Source of the DNA: Kosakonia oryziphila
GTDB taxonomy: Bacteria > Pseudomonadota > Gammaproteobacteria > Enterobacterales > Enterobacteriaceae
Assembly (NCBI RefSeq): GCF_900094795.1
Contig: NZ_FMBC01000017.1
Location: 1-64,000 of the forward strand
Direction of reading: 5' to 3'
DNA: 64,000 bases
This document shows, piece by piece, positions 31,697 to 42,359 of the stretch (positions are counted from its first letter, which is position 1; every line of letters begins with the position of its first letter). A program made the position numbers and the translations under genes. Under the pieces are notes generated by a model. The model saw nothing but the letters and a program-made list of their open reading frames with translations, ran no database searches and was not told where the DNA came from.

Positions 31697-33370
31697 ATGA
31701 CTGAATCTTTTGCTCAACTCTTTGAAGAGTCCCTGAAAGAAATCGAAACCCGCCCGGGTTCTATCGTTCGTGGTGTTGTTGTTGCTATCGACAAAGATAT
31801 TGTACTGGTTGACGCCGGTCTGAAATCTGAGTCTGCCATTCCGGCTGAGCAGTTCAAAAACGCCCAGGGCGAACTGGAAATCCAGGTTGGTGACGAAGTT
31901 GACGTTGCTCTGGATGCAGTAGAAGACGGCTTCGGTGAAACCCTGCTGTCCCGTGAGAAAGCTAAACGTCATGAAGCCTGGATCACGCTGGAAAAAGCTT
32001 ACGAAGACGCTGAAACTGTTACCGGTGTTATCAACGGCAAAGTCAAGGGCGGCTTCACTGTTGAGCTGAACGGTATTCGTGCGTTCCTGCCAGGTTCTCT
32101 GGTAGACGTTCGTCCGGTCCGTGACACTCTGCACCTGGAAGGCAAAGAGCTTGAATTCAAAGTAATCAAGCTTGACCAGAAGCGTAACAACGTTGTTGTT
32201 TCCCGTCGTGCGGTTATCGAATCCGAAAACAGTGCAGAACGCGATCAGCTGCTGGAAAACCTGCAGGAAGGCATGGAAGTTAAAGGTATCGTTAAGAACC
32301 TTACTGACTACGGTGCATTCGTTGACCTGGGCGGCGTTGACGGCCTGCTGCACATCACCGACATGGCATGGAAACGCGTTAAGCATCCGAGCGAAATCGT
32401 AAACGTTGGCGACGAAATCACTGTTAAAGTGCTGAAATTCGACCGCGAACGTACTCGTGTATCTCTGGGCCTGAAACAGTTGGGCGAAGATCCGTGGGTA
32501 GCTATCGCTAAACGTTACCCGGAAGGTACCAGACTGACTGGCCGCGTGACCAACCTGACCGACTACGGCTGCTTCGTTGAAATCGAAGAAGGCGTTGAAG
32601 GCTTGGTTCACGTTTCCGAAATGGATTGGACCAACAAAAACATCCACCCGTCCAAAGTTGTTAACGTTGGCGATGTAGTGGAAGTTATGGTTCTGGATAT
32701 CGACGAAGAACGTCGTCGTATCTCCCTGGGCCTGAAACAGTGCAAATCCAACCCGTGGCAGCAGTTTGCTGAAACCCACAACAAGGGCGATCGCGTTGAA
32801 GGTAAAATCAAGTCTATCACTGACTTCGGTATCTTCATCGGCCTGGACGGTGGCATCGACGGCCTGGTTCACTTGTCTGACATCTCCTGGAACGTTGCAG
32901 GCGAAGAAGCCGTTCGTGAATACAAAAAAGGCGACGAAATCGCAGCTGTTGTTCTGCAGGTTGACGCAGAGCGTGAGCGTATCTCTCTGGGCGTTAAACA
33001 GCTCGCAGAAGATCCGTTCAATAACTACGTTGCACTGAACAAGAAAGGCGCAATCGTAAACGGTAAAGTCACTGCAGTTGATGCCAAAGGCGCAACCGTA
33101 GAACTGGCTGACGGCGTTGAAGGTTACCTGCGCGCTTCTGAAGCTTCTCGTGATCGTGTAGAAGATGCAACTCTGGTTCTGAATGTTGGTGATGACGTTG
33201 AAGCTAAATTCACCGGCGTTGATCGTAAGAACCGCGTAGTTAGCCTGTCTGTACGTGCGAAAGACGAAGCTGACGAGAAAGATGCTATCGCTTCTGTTAA
33301 TAACAAACAGGAAGAAGGCAACTTCTCTAACGCTATGGCTGAAGCTTTCAAAGCAGCTAAAGGCGAATAA
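31697..33370 (+). CDS. rpsA: 30S ribosomal protein S1
   Basis: RNA-binding ribosomal protein that brings mRNA to the 30S subunit. 557 residues with six S1 repeats; the central ones show the pattern [41 protein letters not shown] and [21 protein letters not shown]. Domains 1-2 bind the ribosome. S1 represses its own translation through its leader (established knowledge). Strong codon bias fits a ribosomal gene. Confidence 0.99.
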   Translation: MTESFAQLFEESLKEIETRPGSIVRGVVVAIDKDIVLVDAGLKSESAIPAEQFKNAQGELEIQVGDEVDVALDAVEDGFGETLLSREKAKRHEAWITLEKAYEDAETVTGVINGKVKGGFTVELNGIRAFLPGSLVDVRPVRDTLHLEGKELEFKVIKLDQKRNNVVVSRRAVIESENSAERDQLLENLQEGMEVKGIVKNLTDYGAFVDLGGVDGLLHITDMAWKRVKHPSEIVNVGDEITVKVLKFDRERTRVSLGLKQLGEDPWVAIAKRYPEGTRLTGRVTNLTDYGCFVEIEEGVEGLVHVSEMDWTNKNIHPSKVVNVGDVVEVMVLDIDEERRRISLGLKQCKSNPWQQFAETHNKGDRVEGKIKSITDFGIFIGLDGGIDGLVHLSDISWNVAGEEAVREYKKGDEIAAVVLQVDAERERISLGVKQLAEDPFNNYVALNKKGAIVNGKVTAVDAKGATVELADGVEGYLRASEASRDRVEDATLVLNVGDDVEAKFTGVDRKNRVVSLSVRAKDEADEKDAIASVNNKQEEGNFSNAMAEAFKAAKGE

Positions 33371-33483
33371 GATCAAGTATTCGGAGTTATTTGTGCGGTA
33401 ACAGGACGAAAGTCACAGAGTTGCCGTACGAACGACGATGAGTTACTTGACAGATCACAGGATTCGTCCTGTAATCAATGACA

Positions 33484-33509
33484 AAGGGCGGCTACGGCCG
33501 CCCTTGTTA
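33484..33509 (+). terminator. rpsA terminator
   Basis: Nine-bp stem AAGGGCGGC/GCCGCCCTT with loop TACG, followed by a short, interrupted T run. About 115 bases after the rpsA stop and 44 before ihfB. Confidence 0.75.
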
Positions 33510-33552
33510 AAGCTATTAAGCGAATATTGCGTTGAAGGAAACCGGAGGAATC

Positions 33553-33837
33553 ATGACCAAGTCAGAATTGATAGAAAGACTTGCAAGCCAGCAATCGCAT
33601 ATCCCGGCTAAAGCCGTGGAAGATGCTGTAAAAGAAATGCTGGAGCATATGGCCTCTACTCTTGCCCAGGGTGAGCGCATTGAGATCCGCGGTTTCGGCA
33701 GTTTTTCCCTGCACTATCGTGCACCTCGCACCGGGCGTAACCCCAAAACAGGCGATAAAGTGGATCTGGAAGGAAAATACGTTCCGCACTTTAAGCCGGG
33801 TAAAGAATTACGCGACCGCGCCAATATTTATGAGTAA
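33553..33837 (+). CDS. ihfB: Integration host factor beta subunit
   Basis: DNA-bending protein; pairs with IhfA. 94 residues, starts [18 protein letters not shown]. The beta-arm block [23 protein letters not shown] is present (residues about 63-85; written here as [10 protein letters not shown] and [12 protein letters not shown]). The proline that intercalates is in that arm. ACCGGAGGA precedes the ATG, which rules out the earlier in-frame ATG at 33532. C-terminal residue is Glu where K-12 has Gly. Confidence 0.98.
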   Translation: MTKSELIERLASQQSHIPAKAVEDAVKEMLEHMASTLAQGERIEIRGFGSFSLHYRAPRTGRNPKTGDKVDLEGKYVPHFKPGKELRDRANIYE

Positions 33838-33869
33838 TTCTTAGCGAAAAGAAAAGAATTGTATGCGAG

Positions 33870-33895
33870 AAGGCACCTGAAAGGGTGCCTTTTTC
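33870..33895 (+). terminator. ihfB terminator
   Basis: Stem AGGCACC/GGTGCCT with a 6-base loop, then five to six T. Confidence 0.9.
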
Positions 33896-34051
33896 ATTTT
33901 ATGCTTTTCTTCTCCTGAAGCAGCCTCGCATATTTTTGCTGATGTGATGTAACGCGATAAAAAAACAACAATTCGCGCCGCAAACCTGAAAACCTACGAA
34001 AGAAAAGCAAGCCAGAGCTCCGCATACTTCTGCTCCAACAAGGAGGTATGC

Positions 34052-36313
34052 ATGGCGTTATCTACATTGGCTGCATGCATTATATTGGGCATTTTGCCGC
34101 TGTTGTGGTTGCCAGCATTACCCGATATCCGCAGTATTTGGTGCGTCATCATTAGTGGATGCCTGCTGGCATGCGTACGGCCACGGTTTTTACGCTATGG
34201 GGGTATCACGTTACTCATTTTTGCCTGGGGAGTTTTGAACGCAATGCAGGCACTTTGGCCAACGGTGAACCTTCCTGGATCAAACCGCCAGGTTGAAGTC
34301 ATTATTACCGAAACAGACAATATGACTCGCCATCAGGCGAAGATAGTGAGTCTTAATGGTAAACGCCTGTTCCCGGCCGCTGGTATAACGCTCTATGGGC
34401 AATATTTACCTGTCCCGATCTGCACAGGACAGCGATGGGCGATGACCGTTCGCGTACGTGCAATGCATGGCCAACTCAACGACGGAGGATTTGATTCTCA
34501 GCGCTATGCGTTAGCAAACCATCTTCCTCTTAGCGGGCGCTTTAGCGATGCGCGTTTAATCGTGCCAACTTGTAGCTGGCGTGCTGATTATTTGCAGTCG
34601 CTGACACACACGCTTTCCCCTTATTTCTGGCGTCCGGTGATCCTGGCGCTGGGAATGGGGGAACGTTCAGCACTCGAAAGCCCGGTAAAAGAGATTATGC
34701 GTCAGACAGGAATCGCTCATTTAATGGCTATCTCTGGGCTGCATATCTCTCTTGCCGCGATGCTTGGCGGCGTTATTACCCGTGGTATACAGTTTTACTT
34801 CCCCGCCAATCGGGTTAATTGGGCCTTGCCTATGCTTACTGGCACGTTGTGTGCCATCGGATATGCATGTCTCACCGGCTTACAGCCCCCGGCATTGCGC
34901 ACGGCCATTTCGCTTAGTGTCTGGGCCACGCTACGTCTTTCTGGGCGGTTGTGGTCACCCTGGCAAGTCTGGCTCTGTTGTGTCGCCGCGATACTGTTTA
35001 TCGATCCGCTCTCCATATTGTCATATAGCCTGTGGTTATCGGCTTTCGCCGTGGCTGCATTGCTGTTCTGGTATCAGTGGCTACCAATGCCAGCTCAACA
35101 ACACTGGCTTATGCATAGCAGTATGAGTCTGATCCATTTGCAGATAGGGATGACGTTATTACTGATTCCAATACAATTATCTATGTTCCATGGGATCAGT
35201 CTGAGCTCGCTGGTCGCCAATCTGGTGGCTATCCCTCTGGTAACATTTGTCACCGTACCCCTGATTTTGACGGGAATGCTGTTGCACTTGACTGGCCCCC
35301 CGTTAATTGAGGAAGTCTGCTGGTACCTGGCGAACCAGACACTCGCACTATTATTTGCTTTTCTGCGATGGCTGCCAGCAGGATGGATCAATATTGATGC
35401 ACGTTGGCAGGCCGCAGCCTGGGTGCCATGGTTGATGCTGATCTGTTGGCGCTTGTCTCTATGGTGTCGTATTCCTGCGTTATGTCTGACTTGCCTGACG
35501 ATGCTGCTATTACCGCTATGGCGGGCCGACCGGCCAGGAGAGTGGTCGGTGCATATGCTGGATGTTGGGCAGGGGCTGGCAATGGTGATTGAGCGTAATG
35601 GTAAAGCAATTCTCTACGACACCGGCGTTGTCTGGCCTGGTGGTGACAGTGGGCAGCAACTGATTATTCCGTGGCTGCGCTGGCATGCTTTGCAGCCCGA
35701 GGGCATCATTCTGAGCCATGAACATCTGGATCATCGAGGTGGTCTGGAATCGTTACTGAAAGCCTGGCCAGAATTATGGGTGCGTAGTCCATTAGGTTGG
35801 GCCGGCCATGCGCCCTGTTTTCGTGGAGAAACCTGGCAGTGGCAGGGGTTGACGTTCAGCGCGCACTGGCCGCTACCGAAAGCGCAGATGCAGGGGAACA
35901 ATATCTCATGTGTCGTGAAGGTGGAGGATGGGCAACACAGCATCCTGCTAACCGGGGACATCGAAACGCAGGGCGAGATGGCAATGCTCAGCCACTATTG
36001 GCAGCATCTGCAATCTACACTTGTACAGGTACCTCATCACGGAAGTAATACCTCGTCGTCTCTGCCTTTCTTACAACGGGTTGAAGGTAAGGCGGCTGTG
36101 GCGTCAGCATCGCGGTATAACGCCTGGCGCTTCCCTTCGCTAAAGGTCATAAAACGTTACCGGGAACAGGGATATCAATGGTATGACACTCCACATCAGG
36201 GGCAGATAACCATCTCTTTTTCTCCCCAGGGCTGGGAAATCCATAGCTTACGGGATCAACTTTTACCGCGTTGGTATCATCAGTGGTTTGGCGTCCCAAA
36301 CGATAACGGGTAG
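34052..36313 (+). CDS. ycaI: ComEC/Rec2-family membrane protein YcaI
   Basis: Homologue of the DNA-uptake channel ComEC; in E. coli linked to uptake of DNA, with limited evidence. 753 residues. It has an N-terminal OB-like region, a Competence-domain membrane bundle (about 190-490, with GIAHLMAISGLHISLAAMLG) and a C-terminal metallo-beta-lactamase domain: DVGQGLAMVIE, the metal motif SHEHLDHRGG, LLTGDIE and PHHGSNTSS. All metal-ligand motifs look intact. AGGAGG at 34041-34046 sets the start. 36 bases separate it from msbA. No other competence genes are near. Confidence 0.94.
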   Translation: MALSTLAACIILGILPLLWLPALPDIRSIWCVIISGCLLACVRPRFLRYGGITLLIFAWGVLNAMQALWPTVNLPGSNRQVEVIITETDNMTRHQAKIVSLNGKRLFPAAGITLYGQYLPVPICTGQRWAMTVRVRAMHGQLNDGGFDSQRYALANHLPLSGRFSDARLIVPTCSWRADYLQSLTHTLSPYFWRPVILALGMGERSALESPVKEIMRQTGIAHLMAISGLHISLAAMLGGVITRGIQFYFPANRVNWALPMLTGTLCAIGYACLTGLQPPALRTAISLSVWATLRLSGRLWSPWQVWLCCVAAILFIDPLSILSYSLWLSAFAVAALLFWYQWLPMPAQQHWLMHSSMSLIHLQIGMTLLLIPIQLSMFHGISLSSLVANLVAIPLVTFVTVPLILTGMLLHLTGPPLIEEVCWYLANQTLALLFAFLRWLPAGWINIDARWQAAAWVPWLMLICWRLSLWCRIPALCLTCLTMLLLPLWRADRPGEWSVHMLDVGQGLAMVIERNGKAILYDTGVVWPGGDSGQQLIIPWLRWHALQPEGIILSHEHLDHRGGLESLLKAWPELWVRSPLGWAGHAPCFRGETWQWQGLTFSAHWPLPKAQMQGNNISCVVKVEDGQHSILLTGDIETQGEMAMLSHYWQHLQSTLVQVPHHGSNTSSSLPFLQRVEGKAAVASASRYNAWRFPSLKVIKRYREQGYQWYDTPHQGQITISFSPQGWEIHSLRDQLLPRWYHQWFGVPNDNG

Positions 36314-36349
36314 AATATGCGGCTATTTCAACAAGAGCTGGTTTTCTGA

Positions 36350-38098
36350 ATGCAGAACGATAAAGATCTCTCCACATGGCAGACATTTCGCCGACTATGG
36401 CCAACTATTGCACCCTTCAAAACGGGTCTGATCGTGTCGGGAATTGCATTAATCCTCAACGCAGCCAGCGATGCATTCATGTTATCGCTGCTTAAACCGT
36501 TACTGGATGATGGTTTTGGTAAAGCGGAGCGTTCGGTACTGCTGTGGATGCCGCTAGTGGTTATCGGTCTGATGATCCTTCGCGGTATCACCAGCTATAT
36601 CTCCAGTTACTTAATTTCCTGGGTTTCGGGGAAAGTGGTGATGACCATGCGCCGCCGCCTGTTTAGCCACATGATGGGCATGCCGGTATCATTTTTTGAT
36701 AAGCAATCGACCGGCACTTTGCTGTCGCGTATTACCTACGATTCGGAACAAGTGGCTTCGTCTTCATCCAGCGCATTGATCACCGTGGTGCGTGAAGGTG
36801 CAAAGATCATCGGACTGTTTGTGATGATGTTCTGGTATAGCTGGCAGTTGTCGCTGATCCTGATTGTGCTGGCGCCTATCGTTTCTGTTGCTATTCGCAT
36901 GGTATCTAAGCGTTTTCGTAATATCAGCAAAAACATGCAAAACACGATGGGCCAAGTGACCACCAGCGCGGAACAGATGCTAAAAGGACATAAAGAGGTG
37001 CTGATGTTTGGCGGTCAGGAAGTGGAAACCCACCGCTTTGACAAAGTCAGCAATAAGATGCGTTTGCAGGGGATGAAAATGGTCTCTGCCTCCTCTATTT
37101 CTGATCCTCTGATCCAGTTGATTGCCTCACTGGCGCTGGCATTTGTGCTTTATGCCGCCAGCTTCCCAAGCGTCATGCAGACGCTGTCGGCTGGTACAAT
37201 TACCGTCGTCTTTTCTTCTATGATCGCCCTGATGAGTCCGCTGAAATCGCTGACTAACGTCAATGCCCAGTTCCAGCGCGGTATGGCGGCTTGCCAGACG
37301 TTGTTTGCTATCCTTGACAGCGAGCAGGAAAAAGACGAAGGAACATATGTTATCGAACGTGCTCGCGGCGATATTGTGTTCCACAACGTGACGTTTACTT
37401 ATCCTGGTCGTGATACGCCAGCTCTGCGCAATATCAATCTGACGATTCCGGCGGGCAAGACTGTTGCACTGGTGGGGCGCTCCGGTTCTGGTAAATCGAC
37501 GTTGGCCAGCCTGATCACGCGTTTCTATGATATTGACGAAGGGCAGATCCTGATGGATGGACACGATCTGCGCGAATACAAGCTCACGTCTCTACGCGAC
37601 CAGGTCGCGCTGGTCTCCCAGAACGTGCATCTCTTTAATGATACCGTTGCCAATAACATTGCCTATGCCCGTACTGAGGTGTACAGCCGTGAAGAGATTG
37701 AGAAAGCTGCGAAGATGGCCTATGCCTCTGATTTTATAAATAAAATGGATGGTGGCCTGGATACAATAATTGGTGAGAACGGGGTACTGCTTTCCGGTGG
37801 CCAGCGTCAGCGTATCGCGATTGCCCGAGCGTTGCTGCGTGACAGCCCGATCCTGATCCTTGATGAAGCCACGTCAGCGCTGGATACCGAATCTGAACGT
37901 GCTATCCAGGCTGCGCTCAATGAATTGCAGAAAAACCGTACCTCTTTGGTTATCGCTCACCGCCTGTCTACCATTGAACAGGCCGATGAAATTGTGGTAG
38001 TGGAAGATGGCTGTATCGTTGAGCGCGGCAGTCATGCCGAGCTGCTGGAGCACCGCGGCGTTTACGCTCAGCTTCATAAAATGCAGTTTGGCGCATGA
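36350..38098 (+). CDS. msbA: Lipid A export ABC transporter MsbA
   Basis: Homodimeric flippase of core-lipid A across the inner membrane. 582 residues. Six N-terminal helices, then Walker [10 protein letters not shown] (about 376-384), signature [17 protein letters not shown], Walker [13 protein letters not shown] and the H-loop IAHRLST. The stop overlaps the lpxK start by four bases (ATGA), so the essential pair is translationally coupled. Confidence 0.99.
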   Translation: MQNDKDLSTWQTFRRLWPTIAPFKTGLIVSGIALILNAASDAFMLSLLKPLLDDGFGKAERSVLLWMPLVVIGLMILRGITSYISSYLISWVSGKVVMTMRRRLFSHMMGMPVSFFDKQSTGTLLSRITYDSEQVASSSSSALITVVREGAKIIGLFVMMFWYSWQLSLILIVLAPIVSVAIRMVSKRFRNISKNMQNTMGQVTTSAEQMLKGHKEVLMFGGQEVETHRFDKVSNKMRLQGMKMVSASSISDPLIQLIASLALAFVLYAASFPSVMQTLSAGTITVVFSSMIALMSPLKSLTNVNAQFQRGMAACQTLFAILDSEQEKDEGTYVIERARGDIVFHNVTFTYPGRDTPALRNINLTIPAGKTVALVGRSGSGKSTLASLITRFYDIDEGQILMDGHDLREYKLTSLRDQVALVSQNVHLFNDTVANNIAYARTEVYSREEIEKAAKMAYASDFINKMDGGLDTIIGENGVLLSGGQRQRIAIARALLRDSPILILDEATSALDTESERAIQAALNELQKNRTSLVIAHRLSTIEQADEIVVVEDGCIVERGSHAELLEHRGVYAQLHKMQFGA

Positions 38099-39072
38099 TT
38101 GCACGTATCTGGTCCGGTGAATCCCCGCTGTGGCTACTGCTATTGCCACTCTCCTGGCTTTATGGCCTGGTGAGTGGCGCAATCCGTCTGGCTTATCGTC
38201 TGGGGCTCAAAAAATCCTGGCGCGCCCCTGTTCCTGTGGTGGTGGTCGGTAACCTGACGGCTGGTGGTAATGGTAAAACGCCAGTGGTTGTCTGGCTGGT
38301 TGAACAGCTTCAGCAGCGTGGTATCCGCGTGGGGGTGGTTTCGCGAGGTTATGGCGGGAAGGCAGAACGTTACCCGCTATTGCTTACGTCTGATACCACC
38401 ACAGAAGAGGCAGGCGACGAACCTGTGCTGATTTACCAGCGCACCGGCGCGCCGGTTGCTGTGTCCCCCGTTCGCCGTGAGGCCGTGGAAGTCATACTGG
38501 CACACCATTCTGTGCAGATAATCGTGACTGATGATGGTTTGCAACACTATCGCCTGGCGCGAGACAAAGAGATTGTGGTTGTTGATGGCGTCAGACGTTT
38601 TGGCAATGGCTGGTGGCTTCCTGCGGGGCCGATGCGTGAACGAGCCTCACGTCTGAAGACGGTTGATGCGGTGATAGCCAATGGCGGAGTGGCAAGAGCG
38701 GGTGAGATCCCGATGCGCCTGATTCCGGGGATGGCAGTTAATTTGCGCACAGGTGAACGCCGCGAAGTACGCGAGTTGGCACCCTGCGTGGCGATGGCTG
38801 GTATTGGCCATCCCCCGCGTTTTTTCGCTACGCTCAGTGAGTGTGGCGTGACGCCGGAACAGACTTTTGCGCTCGCCGATCATCAGGCATTAACCCGGTC
38901 GGATGTTCAGGCGATGGTCAAACCGGGACAGACGCTGGTGATGACAGAAAAAGATGCGGTGAAATGTCGTCCCTTCGCTGAAGATAACTGGTGGTATTTG
39001 CCTGTGGACGCGAAACTGGAAGGCGAACAGGCGAACAAGCTGCTACAGGAATTGCTTACTCTGGCGCACTGA
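38095..39072 (+). CDS. lpxK: Tetraacyldisaccharide 4'-kinase
   Basis: Adds the 4'-phosphate to lipid A precursor at the inner membrane. 325 residues against 328 in K-12. One N-terminal membrane-associated helix (about 13-35) and an unusual P-loop [16 protein letters not shown] (about 47-62), followed by SRGYGGK and VTDDGLQHY. Overlaps msbA by four bases. Confidence 0.98.
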   Translation: MIARIWSGESPLWLLLLPLSWLYGLVSGAIRLAYRLGLKKSWRAPVPVVVVGNLTAGGNGKTPVVVWLVEQLQQRGIRVGVVSRGYGGKAERYPLLLTSDTTTEEAGDEPVLIYQRTGAPVAVSPVRREAVEVILAHHSVQIIVTDDGLQHYRLARDKEIVVVDGVRRFGNGWWLPAGPMRERASRLKTVDAVIANGGVARAGEIPMRLIPGMAVNLRTGERREVRELAPCVAMAGIGHPPRFFATLSECGVTPEQTFALADHQALTRSDVQAMVKPGQTLVMTEKDAVKCRPFAEDNWWYLPVDAKLEGEQANKLLQELLTLAH

Positions 39073-39121
39073 CGATTGCTGCATGCATCGGCCGCGCCCT
39101 GTTAACTGAACAGGAATCTCC

Positions 39122-40351
39122 ATGTCTGTGCCGCAACTCTCGTTAACATCTGCCCGTCATTTACATCTCGCCGCGCAAGGTTTACTGCGCAAACCTGCCA
39201 GACGTGCCACATCTTCCGATATTCTCTCTATGATTCAGCGCATGTCGCTACTGCAAATCGACACTATCAATATCGTTGCCCGTAGCCCTTATCTGGTGCT
39301 GTTCAGCCGCCTCGGGCAGTACCCACAGCACTGGCTTGACGACGCGCTACGCCGTGGTGAACTGATGGAGTACTGGGCACATGAGGCCTGTTTCTTGCCG
39401 CGTGATGATTTTGCCCTTATGCGCCACCGCATGCTGACACCTGACAAGATGGGCTGGAAGTACCGTAAAGAGTGGATGCAGGAGCATGCAGAAGAGATTG
39501 AGCAACTTGTTGCCCTTATCGAGCAAAATGGACCGGTTCGCTCAGCCGATTTTGAACATCCGCGTAAAGGTGTCAGCGGCTGGTGGGAGTGGAAACCTCA
39601 CAAGCGTCATCTGGAAGGATTGTTTACGGCCGGAAAAGTGATGGTTATCGAACGCCGTAATTTCCAGCGTGTCTATGATCTCACGCAGCGGGTGATGCCT
39701 CATTGGGATGATGAGCGGGACGTGCTGTCGCAAGAGGCAGCGGAGTACCGGATGCTGGAAAACAGCGCCCGCAGTCTCGGGGTTTTTCGCGCTCAGTGGT
39801 TGGCAGACTATTACCGTCTGCGTCAGCCCGCATTGCCATTGCTGCTGGAGCAGTTGCAGGAGGCCGGACAAATTTTTCCGGTCAATGTTGAAACCCTGGG
39901 GCCCGCCTGGTTGCATGCCTCGCTATTGCCGCTGCTGGCAGAGGCGCAGGAGGACAAACTCACCGCCACGCACAGCGCAGTACTGTCACCGTTTGATCCG
40001 GTGGTCTGGGATCGCAAACGGGCCGAGCAGTTTTTCGATTTTAGCTATCGTCTGGAGTGCTACACCCCGGCGCCTAAGCGGCAGTTTGGCTATTTCGTGT
40101 TGCCGCTGCTCCACCGTGGGCGGCTGGTGGGGCGCATGGATGCCAAAATGCACCGCAAAGAGGGTGTACTGGAAGTGATCGCGCTCTATCTTGAGAACGG
40201 GGTTAAGCCTGGTCGTATGCTGGAAAAGGGGCTGCAAAACGCTATTACGGAATTCGCTCGTTGGCAGGGGGCCCGGAGGATCACGTTTGTGCGTCTGCCG
40301 GATGGGGTGTTTTCTGCCTGCCGCAGCGGGCTGGAAATAGACACGGTGTAA
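39122..40351 (+). CDS. ycaQ: Interstrand-crosslink DNA glycosylase YcaQ
   Basis: HTH_42-superfamily glycosylase that excises alkylated bases and unhooks crosslinks in E. coli (AlkX group). 409 residues with three winged-helix units. The catalytic Q-phi-D motif is visible as LLQIDTI, with Gln45 and Asp47. This separates it from the AlkZ group, which has Q-phi-Q. Conserved blocks [13 protein letters not shown] and [10 protein letters not shown] are present. Set between lpxK and ycaR-kdsB in the same direction. Confidence 0.93.
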   Translation: MSVPQLSLTSARHLHLAAQGLLRKPARRATSSDILSMIQRMSLLQIDTINIVARSPYLVLFSRLGQYPQHWLDDALRRGELMEYWAHEACFLPRDDFALMRHRMLTPDKMGWKYRKEWMQEHAEEIEQLVALIEQNGPVRSADFEHPRKGVSGWWEWKPHKRHLEGLFTAGKVMVIERRNFQRVYDLTQRVMPHWDDERDVLSQEAAEYRMLENSARSLGVFRAQWLADYYRLRQPALPLLLEQLQEAGQIFPVNVETLGPAWLHASLLPLLAEAQEDKLTATHSAVLSPFDPVVWDRKRAEQFFDFSYRLECYTPAPKRQFGYFVLPLLHRGRLVGRMDAKMHRKEGVLEVIALYLENGVKPGRMLEKGLQNAITEFARWQGARRITFVRLPDGVFSACRSGLEIDTV

Positions 40352-40404
40352 GAAATGGATGTGATAAGCTTAACTCATTAATTGTCGGTGTATCAGGAGG
40401 AAAA

Positions 40405-40587
40405 ATGGATCACCGTTTGCTTGAAATTATTGCCTGTCCGGTGTGTAACGGCAAACTTTACTACAGCCAGGATAAGCAAGAGCTGATCTGTAAAATTGAC
40501 AGTCTGGCTTACCCGGTACGGGAAGGCATTCCAGTCTTGCTGGAAACTGAAGCACGTTCGTTAACTGCGGAAGAGAGCCAGCCATGA
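40405..40587 (+). CDS. ycaR: Trm112-like small protein YcaR (UPF0434)
   Basis: Sixty-residue protein of unknown role, with the Trm112 fold. CPVCNGKL gives one CxxC pair; the second pair of typical zinc ribbons is reduced to a single ICKID cysteine. AGGAGG upstream sets the ATG at 40405; the longer upstream frame belongs to ycaQ DNA. The stop overlaps the kdsB start by four bases, so the two are coupled. Confidence 0.95.
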   Translation: MDHRLLEIIACPVCNGKLYYSQDKQELICKIDSLAYPVREGIPVLLETEARSLTAEESQP

Positions 40588-41330
40588 GTTTCGTTGTTAT
40601 TATTCCTGCGCGTTACGCTTCCACGCGTTTGCCGGGAAAACCTTTGGTGGATATCAACGGCAAACCGATGGTGGTGCACGTGCTGGAACGCGCGCGTGAA
40701 TCTGGTGCCGATCGCATCATTGTGGCAACGGACAACGAAGAGGTGATGCGAGCGGTGCAGGCGGCTGGCGGTGAAGTCTGCATGACTCGCGCAGATCACC
40801 AGTCCGGAACCGAGCGCCTGGCCGAAGTCGTTGAAAAATGCGGTTTCAGCGACGATACGGTAATAGTCAATGTTCAGGGCGATGAGCCGATGATCCCGCC
40901 AGAGATTATTCGTCAGGTGGCCGACAACCTCAGCATTCGCAATGTTGGTATGGCGACGCTCGCCGTACCCATTCACAGCGCGGAAGAGGCATTCAATCCC
41001 AACGCCGTTAAAGTGGTGATGGATGCCGAAGGTTATGCGCTGTACTTTTCCCGCGCTACGATCCCGTGGGATCGGGACCGTTTTGCGCTTTCACGTGAAA
41101 CGATAGGTGACACCTTCCTGCGCCATATCGGCATTTATGGCTATCGGGCTGGTTTTATCCGTCGCTATGTCAGTTGGCAAACCAGTCCGCTGGAGCAGAT
41201 CGAAATGCTGGAACAGCTTCGTGTGCTCTGGTATGGCGAAAAGATCCACGTTGCAGTGGCAAGCGTTGTGCCGGGCACGGGTGTGGATACGCCAGACGAT
41301 CTTGAGCGCGTCCGCCAGGCCTTGCGTTAA
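40584..41330 (+). CDS. kdsB: CMP-Kdo synthetase
   Basis: 3-deoxy-manno-octulosonate cytidylyltransferase; activates Kdo for the lipopolysaccharide inner core. 248 residues. Nucleotide-binding start [18 protein letters not shown] (about 3-20), and [11 protein letters not shown] holds the metal-binding Asp. Starts inside the ycaR stop codon (ATGA). Terminator follows. Confidence 0.98.
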   Translation: MSFVVIIPARYASTRLPGKPLVDINGKPMVVHVLERARESGADRIIVATDNEEVMRAVQAAGGEVCMTRADHQSGTERLAEVVEKCGFSDDTVIVNVQGDEPMIPPEIIRQVADNLSIRNVGMATLAVPIHSAEEAFNPNAVKVVMDAEGYALYFSRATIPWDRDRFALSRETIGDTFLRHIGIYGYRAGFIRRYVSWQTSPLEQIEMLEQLRVLWYGEKIHVAVASVVPGTGVDTPDDLERVRQALR

Positions 41331-41338
41331 GCCTTTCT

Positions 41339-41363
41339 ATCCCCTCTGTCCGGGGGGATTTTC
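41339..41363 (+). terminator. kdsB terminator
   Basis: Stem ATCCCC/GGGGAT with an 8-base loop followed by TTTT; nine bases after the kdsB stop. Confidence 0.75.
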
Positions 41364-41465
41364 CGTTTCCCGTCAAATTCCTGCACTGTTTTGATCTTAC
41401 CAGGGTGACATCCGTCCTGCAGGCGCTCATTATAAAAGCAGTCGTTTTTGTGAGGGCATTCTGCT

Positions 41466-42359
41466 ATGGAGCAATTGCGTGCTGAACTGAGTCATCTGCT
41501 GGGAGAAAAACTCAGCCGCATGGAGTGTGTCAGTGAAAAACCTGATTCTGCACTCTGGTCGCTGTATGACAGCCAGGGTAATCCGCTGCCGCTGCTGGCC
41601 CGGAGTTTCTCTACACCGGGCATTGCTCGCCAACTGGCCTGGAAAATCTCAATGTTGGCAAGGAACGGTGCAGTGCGGATGCCGGTAGTATACGGAGTGA
41701 TGACACATGAAGAACATCCCGGCCCTGATGTGTTGCTGATTGAGCGTCTGCGCGGCGTGCCAGTGGAAGCTCCGACGCGCACGCCAGAGCGCTGGGAACA
41801 GTTAAAGGACCAGATTGTTGAGGCGCTACTTGCCTGGCACCGTCAGGACAGCCACGGCTGCGTCGGTATGGTCGACAACACCCAGGAAAATGTCTGGCCA
41901 TCATGGTATCGCCAGCGCGTGGAGGTGCTGTGGACGACCCTCAATCAATACCAGAATACCGGGCTAACCATGCAGGATAAACGGCTGTTGTTTCGCACCC
42001 GCGAATGCCTGTCCGCGCTGTTTGACGGTTTCAATGATAACTGCGTGCTGGTGCACGGCAGCTTTAATTTGCGCAGTATGCTGAAAGATGCCCGCAGCGA
42101 TCAGCTGCTGGCGATGGTCGGGCCTGGCATTATGTTGTGGGCACCCCGTGAATATGAGTTGTTTCATCTCGTTGATGGGCCGCAGGCGGAAGGGCTGCTT
42201 TGGCGCTATTTACAGCGCGCACCAGTGGCAGAATCTTTCCTCTGGCGGCGCTGGCTCTATCTGCTCTGGGACGAGGTGGCGCAGCTGGTGAACACTGGCA
42301 GATTCAGCCGCGCCAATTTCGATCTCGCCTCGAAATCACTGCTCCCCTGGCTGGTCTGA
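41466..42359 (+). CDS. ycbJ: Kinase-like protein YcbJ
   Basis: Uncharacterised 297-residue protein of the aminoglycoside phosphotransferase/protein-kinase-like fold. The segment MLKDARSDQLLAMVGPG and the surrounding layout resemble the family. The catalytic loop reads LVHGSFNLRSML, with His197-Gly198-Ser199, where active members have HGD; the usual DFG/IDW metal site is also not evident. It may therefore be a pseudokinase (inference). Standing alone between kdsB and elyC. Its last 24 bases overlap the 3' end of elyC tail to tail. Confidence 0.88.
   Translation: MEQLRAELSHLLGEKLSRMECVSEKPDSALWSLYDSQGNPLPLLARSFSTPGIARQLAWKISMLARNGAVRMPVVYGVMTHEEHPGPDVLLIERLRGVPVEAPTRTPERWEQLKDQIVEALLAWHRQDSHGCVGMVDNTQENVWPSWYRQRVEVLWTTLNQYQNTGLTMQDKRLLFRTRECLSALFDGFNDNCVLVHGSFNLRSMLKDARSDQLLAMVGPGIMLWAPREYELFHLVDGPQAEGLLWRYLQRAPVAESFLWRRWLYLLWDEVAQLVNTGRFSRANFDLASKSLLPWLV

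Noticed and set aside
31667-33376. A 569-codon open frame antisense to rpsA
   Set aside because: Same codon-bias effect in a highly expressed ribosomal gene; the peptide is low in recognisable structure.
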